Positions 1 to 7,507 are shown, numbered from the stretch's first letter. The stretch is DNA of 8,738 nucleotides from Flavobacteriaceae bacterium TMED121 (GCA_002171295.2 NHFW02000004.1:27295-36032); one strand, 5' to 3'. Translations and numbers: made by a program. The notes: generated from the letters alone by a model not told the origin.

Positions 1-563
1 TACCAGAAGGTCTAAAGAAAAATCAAAAACTAGATCAAAATATGTTAACTCCTACCACTAAAGAAGAAGACCATGATAGGCCAATTTCCCCAAATAATAT
101 TATAAGTGAAGGTTGGATGTCAAAAGAAGACTGGGATTATTGCAGTAAAAAGGCGCTTGAGCTCTTTGAATTTGGGCAAAAAAAAGCTCTGGATAATGGT
201 TTAATATTAGTAGATACAAAATATGAAATGGGAAAAGATATTAATGGGAATATAGTTCTTATTGATGAAATTCATACACCGGATTCAAGTAGATATTGGA
301 TATCAGAATCCTATGAAAAAAGATTCAATAACAATAAAGAACCTCAAAATATTGATAAAGAATTTTTACGATTATGGTTTGTTGACAATTGCGACCCATA
401 CAATGATGAAACTTTGCCCGATGCTCCTGAAGAGCTAGTGGTTGAATTATCATCTAGATATGTATATCTATATGAGACAATAACCGGAAAACAATTTCCC
501 TTTCCTGATAAGAGCATTCCTGTACAAAATCGAATAATTGAAAACCTAAGGAATTTATTATGA
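1..563 (+). CDS. purC: SAICAR synthase (phosphoribosylaminoimidazole-succinocarboxamide synthase), 5'-truncated by window edge
   Basis: This enzyme joins CAIR to aspartate using ATP to form SAICAR in purine biosynthesis. The gene starts before the window. The frame is open from base 3 and a partial codon (bases 1-2, ending in TA) fits Leu of a LPEGL motif, so the ATG at 42 is an internal Met, not the start. The 186 visible residues include PEGLKKNQKL, PTTK, the signature LILVDTKYEMG and the active-site block DEIHTPDSSRYW. These follow the longer yeast Ade1-like form (about 300 residues) more closely than the 237-residue E. coli PurC, so roughly 110-120 N-terminal residues are probably missing. 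The TGA stop overlaps the purE start as ATGA (560-563), which implies coupled translation. PurC therefore sits directly before a class II PurE; in animals these two activities are fused in one protein (PAICS). Family assignment is firm; the subtype is from recalled motifs. Confidence 0.95.
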   Translation, partial: PEGLKKNQKLDQNMLTPTTKEEDHDRPISPNNIISEGWMSKEDWDYCSKKALELFEFGQKKALDNGLILVDTKYEMGKDINGNIVLIDEIHTPDSSRYWISESYEKRFNNNKEPQNIDKEFLRLWFVDNCDPYNDETLPDAPEELVVELSSRYVYLYETITGKQFPFPDKSIPVQNRIIENLRNLL

Positions 564-946
564 AAACTATTATCATTATGGGCTCAACCTCCGATGAGCC
601 TCATGCAAAAAAAATAACAGATAAGCTTGACGAATATGGAATTGAATGGGAACAACATGCTGCATCTGCTCACAAGCAACCATTAAAAGTCTTAGATATA
701 TTAGAAAAAAATAAATCAAATGATAATATTGTATATATTACAATAGCAGGTAGATCTAATGCGCTTTCTGGGTTTGTTGCTGCAAATTCTGAATTTCCAA
801 CTATTGGATGCCCACCGTTTTCGGATAAATCTGATATGCTAGTTAATATTCATTCGACTTTGCAAATGCCAAGCAACACTCCAGTGCTAACAGTCATCGA
901 TCCTGGAAATTGTGCATTAGCAGTTAAGCGGATCTTTGGTGTCTAA
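560..946 (+). CDS. purE: class II PurE, AIR carboxylase (CO2-dependent type), short C-terminus
   Basis: This protein forms CAIR from AIR. Visible motifs are MGSTSD (residues 8-13), SAHKQP (36-41) and AGRSNALSG (63-71), followed by a CPP motif. Class I PurE (N5-CAIR mutase, partner of PurK) normally has SAHRTP and an AGGAAHLPGM block. AGRSN together with CPP is typical of class II AIR carboxylases, such as the animal PAICS domain and Treponema denticola PurE, which use CO2 directly. No purK is present in the window, which agrees. At 128 residues it is about 30 shorter than usual. It ends just after RIFG, where relatives continue into C-terminal helices, and purB follows at once, so there is no room for more. 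A good Shine-Dalgarno, TAAGGA at 547-552, lies 7 nt before the ATG. The start overlaps the purC stop by 4 nt. The family is certain; class II is strongly suggested. Confidence 0.93.
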   Translation: MKTIIIMGSTSDEPHAKKITDKLDEYGIEWEQHAASAHKQPLKVLDILEKNKSNDNIVYITIAGRSNALSGFVAANSEFPTIGCPPFSDKSDMLVNIHSTLQMPSNTPVLTVIDPGNCALAVKRIFGV

Positions 947-2288
947 ACCAATAAACTCGATCTCACCCTTAGATGGTAGATATAAAAATAATATTATAGC
1001 GCTTCGCCCATTTTTTTCAGAATCCGCTTTAATTAAATATAGAGTAAAAGTTGAAATTGAATATCTTATAGCGCTTGCCAAAGAAAAGAAAATAGATGGT
1101 ATTGGCCCATTTAGTATCAAAGAATGCGATAAACTAAGAAAGATATATCTAAACTTTGCTGATTCAGATGCAATGGATATAAAATCCATTGAAAAAACAA
1201 CAAATCATGATGTGAAAGCTGTAGAATATTATATTCAAAAAAAACTGCGAAAATCTCTTCATCCATGGATTCACTTTTGCTTAACCTCCGAAGATGTAAA
1301 TAATATATCTTATAGTTTAATGTGGAAAGAGGCGATCAATGGTCCCTATTTATCCCAATTAAATTCTCTTAATAAAAAAATAAAAAAACTTGCTAAACGC
1401 TATAAATCAATAGCTATACTATCGCTAACCCATGGGCAACCCGCCACACCTACCACCTTTGGAAAAGAACTTGCAGTTTTTTATAATAGAATTGAAAGAC
1501 AACTGCAGCAAATTAAGTCACAAGATTTCCTTGGAAAATTTGGCGGCGCTACAGGGACTTGGTCTGCACAAATAACAGCTTATCCAAAAATGGACTGGAT
1601 TAAATTTGCTAGTAGATTTATGAAATCTATGGGATTAAAGCCAAATCTTATCACTACTCAAATTGAATCCCATGATGCTATAATAGAAAGCTATCATAAC
1701 ATCCTTCGAATAAATTCAATTCTATCAGATCTATCTCAAGATATGTGGCTTTATATAAGCAGAGCAATCGTTAAACAAAAAAAGATTGCTGGTGAAGTAG
1801 GCTCATCAACTATGCCACATAAAATCAATCCAATCCAATTTGAAAATGCAGAAGGAAATTTTGGGATATCTAACGCACTGTTAGAGCATTTATCTAAAAA
1901 GCTCAGTATTTCTAGAATGCAAAGAGACCTTACCGATTCAACAACACTAAGAAATCAAGGAGTTGCTCTAGGGCATTCATATATCGCATTAAAAGGGGTT
2001 GAAAAAGGTCTTGATCGAATAGATATTGATAAAAATAAAGCCATGAATGAGCTTAATTCTCATTGGGAGGTACTAGCTGAACCAATACAGGTTGCTATCA
2101 GAAAATCTGGTAAAGATGGAGGCTATGAAGAAATGATGGAAGCCTCTAAAGGAAAACAGGTTGATAAAGATCTTATCAGAGCCATTATTGGAAAACTTAA
2201 AATACCTAGTGAAGATAAAAAAATGCTTCTGCATTTAGATCCTGCCTCCTATACGGGACTTGCAAAAAAACTAGCGGAACTAATTTAA
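939..2288 (+). CDS. purB: adenylosuccinate lyase
   Basis: PurB cleaves fumarate from SAICAR to give AICAR, and from adenylosuccinate to give AMP, so it acts twice in purine synthesis. The 449-residue product resembles E. coli PurB from end to end. It shows SPLDGRY near the N-terminus, TTNHDVKAVEY, TSEDVNN (from residue 116), THGQPATPTT with the catalytic-region His165, and the fumarase/aspartase superfamily signature GSSTMPHKINP (SSTMPHK at 289-295), whose mobile loop carries the catalytic Ser. The chosen start is GTG at 939, giving MSKPINSISPLDGRY, which matches the usual N-terminus; TTG at 936 would add one residue. There is no ATG nearby. The start lies inside the end of purE (8-nt overlap), and only a weak purine stretch (GCGGA) precedes it, so reinitiation from purE is likely. 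It belongs to the E. coli-type PurB subgroup rather than the Bacillus type. Confidence 0.96.
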   Translation: MSKPINSISPLDGRYKNNIIALRPFFSESALIKYRVKVEIEYLIALAKEKKIDGIGPFSIKECDKLRKIYLNFADSDAMDIKSIEKTTNHDVKAVEYYIQKKLRKSLHPWIHFCLTSEDVNNISYSLMWKEAINGPYLSQLNSLNKKIKKLAKRYKSIAILSLTHGQPATPTTFGKELAVFYNRIERQLQQIKSQDFLGKFGGATGTWSAQITAYPKMDWIKFASRFMKSMGLKPNLITTQIESHDAIIESYHNILRINSILSDLSQDMWLYISRAIVKQKKIAGEVGSSTMPHKINPIQFENAEGNFGISNALLEHLSKKLSISRMQRDLTDSTTLRNQGVALGHSYIALKGVEKGLDRIDIDKNKAMNELNSHWEVLAEPIQVAIRKSGKDGGYEEMMEASKGKQVDKDLIRAIIGKLKIPSEDKKMLLHLDPASYTGLAKKLAELI

Positions 2289-3751
2289 TGTGTGGGCTTA
2301 TTGGGATTTATCATGAAAACAATAAAGCTGTTCAAGATATATTTGATGGTTTAATTCAAGTTCAACATCGTGGACAAGATGCGGGAGGCATTGCAACATT
2401 AAATCAACAAAAAATAACTTTACACAAAGAACTGGGTCTAGTATCAGAAATTTTTAAAAACATAGACACTAATAAATTAGATGGAAATATTGGGATTGGG
2501 CATGTGAGATATCCTACAGCTGGATGTGATGATGTCAATGAGGCCCAACCATTTCATACTGCTAATCCTATTAATATATCTTTAGCACATAATGGAACAA
2601 TAACAAATAGCGATGAAATAAAATCAAAATTAATAAAAGAAAAATTCTGTCAGTTTAATACGTCATCAGATTCTGAGGTATTATTGAATTTATTATCATA
2701 CGAACTATTCAATATAAATAACGATGAATTTTCCAATGATGATATTTTTAATGCTATCTTAAAAGTGTTTAATCAATGCCATGGTGGGTATGCTGTTGTC
2801 ATGCTTATATCTGGAATTGGCCTCGTTGCTTTTAGAGATCCAAATGGTGTAAGACCGCTTTCAATGGGTAAAAATACCAATGGATCATATTTCTTTGCAT
2901 CAGAAAGCAGCGCAATAACATCTTTAGGTTTTGAATACTTAAAAGACATCAATCCAGGCGAGGCTGTAATAATTGATATGGAAGGAAAAGCAATTGAAAA
3001 AAGGTTAGTTAATAATGCAAAACACACTCCATGTATTTTTGAATATGTATATTTTTCAAGACCGGATTCTACAATTGATTCTATATCAGTGCACAAAGCA
3101 AGACTTAGAATGGGAGATTATTTAGGAGAAAAGATTGCAACAGAATTTTCACATTTAGATATAGATGTTGTTATCCCTGTTCCAGACACAAGTCGAACAG
3201 CCGCTATGCAAGTTGCCCACAGATTAGGAAAAAAATATCGAGAAGGATTTATGAAAAATCGGTATATAGGTAGAACATTTATTATGCCAGGACAATCAAA
3301 TAGAAAGAGGTCAGTTACGCAAAAATTAAACCCCATAGAAATAGAGTTTAAAGATAAAAATGTGTTATTGGTTGATGATTCAATCGTAAGAGGAAATACT
3401 TCAAAAAAAATAATTGAGATGGTGAGAAAAAATGGTGCAAAAAAAGTATATTTTGCTTCTGCATCACCTCCAATACGATACCAAAATATATATGGTATAG
3501 ACATGCCTGCAACAAAAGAACTTGTAGCAAATAATAAAACCATTGATCAAATAAAAAATCATATTGGAGCAGATGAATTGATCTATCAGGATTTAGAAGA
3601 TCTAATTCTTTCCGCTAAGCGAGGCAATCCCGATATATCTGAATTTGAAGATTCTGTATTTACAGGAAATTATAAAATAGGAAACATTTCAAAGGAATAT
3701 CTTAGTAATCTTGAAGCAGCAAGAACAGACTCTACTAGAGTTTCTCCTTAA
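2288..3751 (+). CDS. purF: amidophosphoribosyltransferase (glutamine PRPP amidotransferase)
   Basis: PurF catalyses the committed step of purine synthesis, making 5-phosphoribosylamine from PRPP and glutamine. The protein opens with MCGLIGIY, so Cys2 becomes the N-terminal nucleophile once Met is removed, without a propeptide. Further glutaminase-domain residues are HVRYPTAG (Arg74), HNGT (Asn102, Gly103) and SDSE (Asp128). The C-terminal phosphoribosyltransferase domain has NRYIGRTFIMPGQ and the PRPP loop VLLVDDSIVRGNTS (359-372). At 487 residues it resembles the E. coli enzyme. Its C-terminal half lacks the cysteines that bind an iron-sulfur cluster in the Bacillus type, so no cluster is expected. 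The start overlaps the purB stop by one base (TAATG), with no clear Shine-Dalgarno, pointing to coupled translation. Family members are usually feedback-inhibited by AMP and GMP; that is family knowledge, not something visible here. Confidence 0.97.
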   Translation: MCGLIGIYHENNKAVQDIFDGLIQVQHRGQDAGGIATLNQQKITLHKELGLVSEIFKNIDTNKLDGNIGIGHVRYPTAGCDDVNEAQPFHTANPINISLAHNGTITNSDEIKSKLIKEKFCQFNTSSDSEVLLNLLSYELFNINNDEFSNDDIFNAILKVFNQCHGGYAVVMLISGIGLVAFRDPNGVRPLSMGKNTNGSYFFASESSAITSLGFEYLKDINPGEAVIIDMEGKAIEKRLVNNAKHTPCIFEYVYFSRPDSTIDSISVHKARLRMGDYLGEKIATEFSHLDIDVVIPVPDTSRTAAMQVAHRLGKKYREGFMKNRYIGRTFIMPGQSNRKRSVTQKLNPIEIEFKDKNVLLVDDSIVRGNTSKKIIEMVRKNGAKKVYFASASPPIRYQNIYGIDMPATKELVANNKTIDQIKNHIGADELIYQDLEDLILSAKRGNPDISEFEDSVFTGNYKIGNISKEYLSNLEAARTDSTRVSP

Positions 3752-3757
3752 AACTAA

Positions 3758-5071
3758 ATGGAAGATAATATATTAATCATTGGTTCTGGCGCAAGAGAAC
3801 ATGCTATTATACGATCATTAAATAAATCAAAATTAGACCATAGTTTATATTGTATTGGTTCAAATAAAAACCCAGGAATTGCTGAACTATGCAAAGAATT
3901 TATCATTGGAGATATTGAGAATTCAAATTTTGTTATTGATCATGCAAAAAATAAAAATTGCAATATTGCAATAATAGGCCCTGAGAACCCTTTAGCTAAA
4001 GGACTAGCTGATGCCTTATGGCTTGAAAATATTGGAGTGATTGGCCCAACAAAAAACCTTGCTCAAATAGAAACATCAAAATCTTTTGCACGGAAATTAA
4101 TGAAGTCCTATAATATTAATAGATTCCCAATATTTAAAACATTTGATTCAATGATAGGAGTTAGAGACTTCCTTGTAAAATTAGGGGATGATTTTGTTGT
4201 TAAATATGATGGTCTTGCTGGCGGCAAGGGAGTAAAAGTATCTGGTGAGCATTTAATTTCACATGATGATGCTTTAAATTACTGTAATGATCTTATTAAA
4301 AATGGTGGAAAATTTGTAATTGAAGAAAAACTAGTTGGCCAAGAGTTTTCATTGATGAGCTTTTCAGATGGATCAACGCTTAAACATATGCCAGTTGTTC
4401 AAGATCATAAAAGGGCCTATGAAAATGATCAAGGCCCAAATACAGGGGGCATGGGAACGTATTCCGATGCAAATCATTCACTGCCCTTCTTAAATAATAT
4501 GGACATTGATATAGCTAAAGAAACAAACGTTAAAATTATTAAAGCGCTAACAAGTGAATTTGGAACAAAATATAAAGGAATATTATATGGTGGATTTATG
4601 GCCACTAAAGATGGAATAAAGATAATTGAATACAATGCTAGATTTGGTGACCCTGAATCAATGAATGTCTTAACACTCTTACAAACTGATTTTCTTGAGA
4701 TATGTAAAGCAATAATAAGTGAAGAATTGCATAAAATTAAAATTAAATTCAACAATCAAGCAACTGTATGCAAATATGCAGTCCCTATAGGATATCCGAC
4801 AAACCCAATAAAAGGGGAAAAGATTGACATTTCAAAAGTCAATGATCATCAACAATTATTTTTTGGATCAGTCGATCAAAAAAATGATGATATTATTGAA
4901 GCTGGTAGTAGAACGCTTTGCATAGTTGCTGCAGGTGACACAATTGAAGAAGCTGAAAAAATAGTTGAAAAGGAAATATCTAAAGTAGAAGGTCCATTGT
5001 TTCATAGGGCTGATATTGGAACTAAACCTCTTATTGAAAGCCGCATTAAACACATGCAAAAAATTCGATGA
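3758..5071 (+). CDS. purD: phosphoribosylamine-glycine ligase (GAR synthetase)
   Basis: PurD ligates glycine to phosphoribosylamine with ATP, giving GAR, the step after PurF. It is an ATP-grasp enzyme of 437 residues. Visible elements are the N-terminal GSGAREHA (9-16), the ATP-binding VVKYDGLAGGKG (Lys149, Lys157, Gly158), QDHKRAY followed by GPNTGGMG (226-233), and the metal-binding strand YNARFGDPES (292-301). The stretch NARFGDPESMNVL and the terminal GTKPLIESRIKHMQKIR look more like archaeal PurD than E. coli PurD, which has a FGDPETQPIM version. That comparison is from memory. The gene starts 6 nt after the purF stop, the only real gap in the operon, and no Shine-Dalgarno is seen in front of its ATG. 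Its TGA overlaps the purN start as ATGA. The function is firm; the archaeal-like affinity is an inference. Confidence 0.96.
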   Translation: MEDNILIIGSGAREHAIIRSLNKSKLDHSLYCIGSNKNPGIAELCKEFIIGDIENSNFVIDHAKNKNCNIAIIGPENPLAKGLADALWLENIGVIGPTKNLAQIETSKSFARKLMKSYNINRFPIFKTFDSMIGVRDFLVKLGDDFVVKYDGLAGGKGVKVSGEHLISHDDALNYCNDLIKNGGKFVIEEKLVGQEFSLMSFSDGSTLKHMPVVQDHKRAYENDQGPNTGGMGTYSDANHSLPFLNNMDIDIAKETNVKIIKALTSEFGTKYKGILYGGFMATKDGIKIIEYNARFGDPESMNVLTLLQTDFLEICKAIISEELHKIKIKFNNQATVCKYAVPIGYPTNPIKGEKIDISKVNDHQQLFFGSVDQKNDDIIEAGSRTLCIVAAGDTIEEAEKIVEKEISKVEGPLFHRADIGTKPLIESRIKHMQKIR

Positions 5072-5643
5072 TTAAGCTAGGGGTACTTGGTTCAACGCGA
5101 GGAACAGATTTAGAAGCAATTATACAAGCTATAAAAAATAATAGAATAGAAGCGGAAATATCTATTGTGATTTCTAATATAAAAGATGCTTTTATATTAC
5201 AGCGAGCTGAAAAATATGGAATAAATAATCTTTTTATTTCACATAAAAACAAAAAGAGAGAGACATTTGATAAAGAAGTATCTACAATTCTTAAAGAAAA
5301 AAATATTGAACTAATTTTATTAATAGGGTTTATGAGAATTCTATCGTCGCCATTTTGCATGGAATGGAAAGATAGAATATTAAATGTTCATCCTTCATTA
5401 CTGCCTAAATATAGTGGGGGAATGGATACAAACGTTCATGATCAAGTATTATCTAATGGAGATACAGAAACCGGGTGTACAATCCATTTTGTCAATGAAA
5501 ATGTAGATGAGGGGCCCATATTAGTTCAAAAAAAATGTCAAGTACTAGAAAATGACAATACTAAATCCTTAAAACATAAAGTACAATCACTCGAGGGAGA
5601 GGCCTACATTGAAGCAATTAAGTTAATTCAAGGAAAACAATGA
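5068..5643 (+). CDS. purN: phosphoribosylglycinamide formyltransferase (GAR transformylase, folate-dependent)
   Basis: PurN transfers a formyl group from 10-formyl-tetrahydrofolate to GAR, giving FGAR. At 191 residues the length is close to the family norm. The catalytic triad is visible: Asn106 and His108 in NVHPSLLPKYSGG, and Asp147 in NENVDEGPILVQ, equivalent to E. coli N106, H108 and D144. The N-terminal loop reads VLGSTRGTDLEAII rather than the common SGxGSNLQAI, and the central segment GGMDTNVHDQVLSNGDTETGCTIHFV carries MDTNVH where E. coli PurN has LHTH. This marks a separate PurN subgroup that I recall from Legionella-like bacteria, an unverified memory. Both ends overlap neighbours by ATGA, with purD upstream and purH downstream. 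No Shine-Dalgarno precedes the ATG, so it probably depends on purD translation. All catalytic residues are present, so it should be active. Confidence 0.94.
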   Translation: MIKLGVLGSTRGTDLEAIIQAIKNNRIEAEISIVISNIKDAFILQRAEKYGINNLFISHKNKKRETFDKEVSTILKEKNIELILLIGFMRILSSPFCMEWKDRILNVHPSLLPKYSGGMDTNVHDQVLSNGDTETGCTIHFVNENVDEGPILVQKKCQVLENDNTKSLKHKVQSLEGEAYIEAIKLIQGKQ

Positions 5644-7196
5644 TAGATAATTATGTTATAAATGAAAATCCCATTACTATAAAAAGAGCGCTAATATCTG
5701 TATTTGACAAAAATGGAATTGAAGAATTTGCAAAATTCTTATCTGAAAAAAATATTGAAATAGTATCAACAGGCGGAACTTCTGCATTATTAAAAAAGGC
5801 ACAAATTCCCATAGTTGAAATTAATGATTTTACAAATTTTCCAGAAATAATGGGCGGTCGTGTTAAAACAATCAACCCTTTAGTTGAGGGAGGAATTTTA
5901 GCCTTAAGAGATCAACATGAATCAGATATGATGATGAATAATATTAATCAAATTGACTTAGTTGTATGCAATTTATACCCCTTTACTACAGTTATTAAAA
6001 ATAAAGATCATACCTTATCTGATGCATTAGAAAATATAGATATTGGTGGGCCAACAATGATTAGGTCAGCAGCAAAGAATGTTGGATGGGTTGTCGTTGC
6101 TACCCACCCAAATGACTATGCTTTAATTATTCAAGAATTAAATAAAGAAGGTGAAATAAGCTATAATACTCGAATATCTCTTGCTAAAAAAGCATTTGCA
6201 ACAACAGCATCATATGAAACAGCAATTTCAAATTATATAACAAAGGATGAGTACCCATCTCAAATGGGATTAACACTTAAAAAACATTCTAAATTAAGAT
6301 ACGGTGAAAATCCTCATCAATCTGCTTCTGCATATCAAATATCAGAAAATAACTCAAACAATATTCTTAACGCGAAACAATTGCAAGGCAAAAAGCTATC
6401 TTATAATAATATAATGGATGGTGACGCTGCGCTAAGCTGCCTCAAAGAATTTACTGAAACTGCCTGTGTAATTGTAAAACATGCAAATCCTTGTGGGGTG
6501 TCAACTGGAGAATCATCCTTAGAAGCATTTAATAGGGCATTTGCAGCAGATAGCGTTTCAGCATTTGGTGGAATTATTGCAATGAATTCTAAATGCACAA
6601 ATGAAATAGCTAAAGAATTAGATAAGATATTTGTTGAAATAGTTATTGCGCCATCTTTTGATAGTGAAGCATTAGATATTTTTGCCAAAAAGAAAAATTT
6701 AAGAATTATGCAAATTGGTGATATTAAATCAATGCCAATTGGGCATGATATAAGAAATTTAGAAGGTGGATTGCTTATCCAAGAAATTAATCGCGATAGA
6801 CTTACTATAAATGAATTAAATATTGTAACTAAAAAATCTCCAACGAATGAACAGCTACAATCCATGCTATTTGGATGGAGAGTATTAAAGCATGTTAAAT
6901 CAAATGCAATCATAACAATTAAAGATAAAACTACTGTAGGTATTGGAGCTGGTCAGGTGAGCAGAATAGATGCAGTAGAAATCGCATTGATAAAGTCTGG
7001 ACGTAATATAAAAAATTCAATTCTTTGCTCAGATGCTTTCTTCCCTTTTAGAGATAGCATTGATCGGGTTTCAAAATCTGAATTAGGGGCAATAATCCAA
7101 CCTGGTGGATCAATTAAAGATCTAGAAGTAATAAATGCTTGCAATGAATATGAAATACCAATGGTATTTACTGGAAGAAGATGTTTTAAGCACTAA
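5640..7196 (+). CDS. purH: bifunctional AICAR formyltransferase / IMP cyclohydrolase
   Basis: PurH carries out the last two steps to IMP: formylation of AICAR, then ring closure. The 518-residue protein has the expected two domains. The N-terminal cyclohydrolase (MGS-like) domain, about residues 14-210, shows ALISVFDKNGIEEFA, STGGTSALL, GGRVKT, CNLYPF and IDIGGPTMIRSAAKN. The formyltransferase domain begins around RYGENPHQ (from residue 220) and carries the catalytic Lys280-His281 in VKHANPCG, then AFGGIIA and the C-terminal MVFTGRRCFKH, close to E. coli PurH (529 residues). An AAGGA Shine-Dalgarno at 5630-5634 sits 5 nt before the ATG, which also overlaps the purN stop (ATGA). It is the last gene of the operon. 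Its stop overlaps the 3' end of the opposing rhodanese gene by 4 bp, leaving no room for an ordinary intergenic terminator. Confidence 0.97.
   Translation: MIDNYVINENPITIKRALISVFDKNGIEEFAKFLSEKNIEIVSTGGTSALLKKAQIPIVEINDFTNFPEIMGGRVKTINPLVEGGILALRDQHESDMMMNNINQIDLVVCNLYPFTTVIKNKDHTLSDALENIDIGGPTMIRSAAKNVGWVVVATHPNDYALIIQELNKEGEISYNTRISLAKKAFATTASYETAISNYITKDEYPSQMGLTLKKHSKLRYGENPHQSASAYQISENNSNNILNAKQLQGKKLSYNNIMDGDAALSCLKEFTETACVIVKHANPCGVSTGESSLEAFNRAFAADSVSAFGGIIAMNSKCTNEIAKELDKIFVEIVIAPSFDSEALDIFAKKKNLRIMQIGDIKSMPIGHDIRNLEGGLLIQEINRDRLTINELNIVTKKSPTNEQLQSMLFGWRVLKHVKSNAIITIKDKTTVGIGAGQVSRIDAVEIALIKSGRNIKNSILCSDAFFPFRDSIDRVSKSELGAIIQPGGSIKDLEVINACNEYEIPMVFTGRRCFKH
7153..7169 (-). terminator. 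possible weak terminator hairpin for the rhodanese gene, inside purH
   Basis: A perfect 7-bp inverted repeat, AAATACC and GGTATTT with a 3-nt loop, lies within the last codons of purH, about 24 nt past the rhodanese stop on the minus strand. Read in the minus direction it is followed by T-rich but interrupted sequence (CATATTCATT), not a clean U-tract. The stem is mostly A-T. It encodes the PurH residues E-I-P-M-V-F, a conserved stretch, so the symmetry may be accidental. Confidence 0.2.
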
Positions 7197-7507
7197 TATT
7201 TAGAAACAGACGGGTCTATTTCAGAAGACCAAGATTCAATTCCTCCTTTAAAATTCACTACATCATATCCCATCTCAATTAAATAATTACAAACACGAGC
7301 TGAACGAACACCGCTATGGCACATCACCACATGAAGCTTGTCTTTATCTAATTCATGAAATCGGTTTGGTATTTCACCCATAGGGATATGAGTGTGAGGA
7401 GAAATACTAGCAATTTCAATTTCATTATTTTCTCTAACATCTAATAATATGAAATTTTCCTTATTATCAAACTTCTTTTTTACTTCTTTAGCGTTTATTT
7501 CTTTCAT
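7193..7507 (-). CDS. single-domain rhodanese-like protein (probable sulfurtransferase)
   Basis: This is a 104-residue single rhodanese domain. The active-site loop CHSGVRS has its cysteine at position 63 and the standard six-residue spacing, so it should carry a persulfide and act as a sulfurtransferase; the sulfur donor and acceptor cannot be read from the sequence. Other family marks are LLDVRE (31-36), IPMGEIPNR, and FKGGIESWSSEIDPSVSKY at the end, a tail common in proteobacterial homologues. It has no signal peptide or membrane segment, so it is probably cytosolic. I chose the ATG at 7507 (MKEINAKEV), the usual beginning of this family. A TTG at 7543 would add 12 unconserved residues, and the best -10 box (7546-7551) would then put the transcript start inside the gene. 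It is convergent with purH and divergent from the next gene, so neither neighbour indicates its role. GlpE-like in size, but I do not assign a symbol. Confidence 0.9.
   Translation of the reverse strand: MKEINAKEVKKKFDNKENFILLDVRENNEIEIASISPHTHIPMGEIPNRFHELDKDKLHVVMCHSGVRSARVCNYLIEMGYDVVNFKGGIESWSSEIDPSVSKY

Noticed and set aside
917..1189. Minus-strand open frame opposite the purB 5' end
   Set aside because: It lies wholly opposite purE/purB coding sequence and shows no recognisable motif; AT-rich coding DNA often leaves such antisense frames open.
3118..3543. 141-codon minus-strand open frame opposite purF
   Set aside because: It is hydrophobic and Phe-rich, as expected from the complement of Lys/Glu/Asn-rich codons; it has no independent support.
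6401..6913. 170-codon minus-strand open frame opposite purH
   Set aside because: It mirrors conserved PurH codons, has no family signature, and a real gene here would have to share all its bases with purH. It is treated as a shadow.
7213..7230. Hairpin GGTCT/AGACC downstream of the purH stop as an operon terminator
   Set aside because: The stem is only 5 bp with an 8-nt loop, and no U-run follows in either direction, so it does not meet the pattern of an intrinsic terminator.
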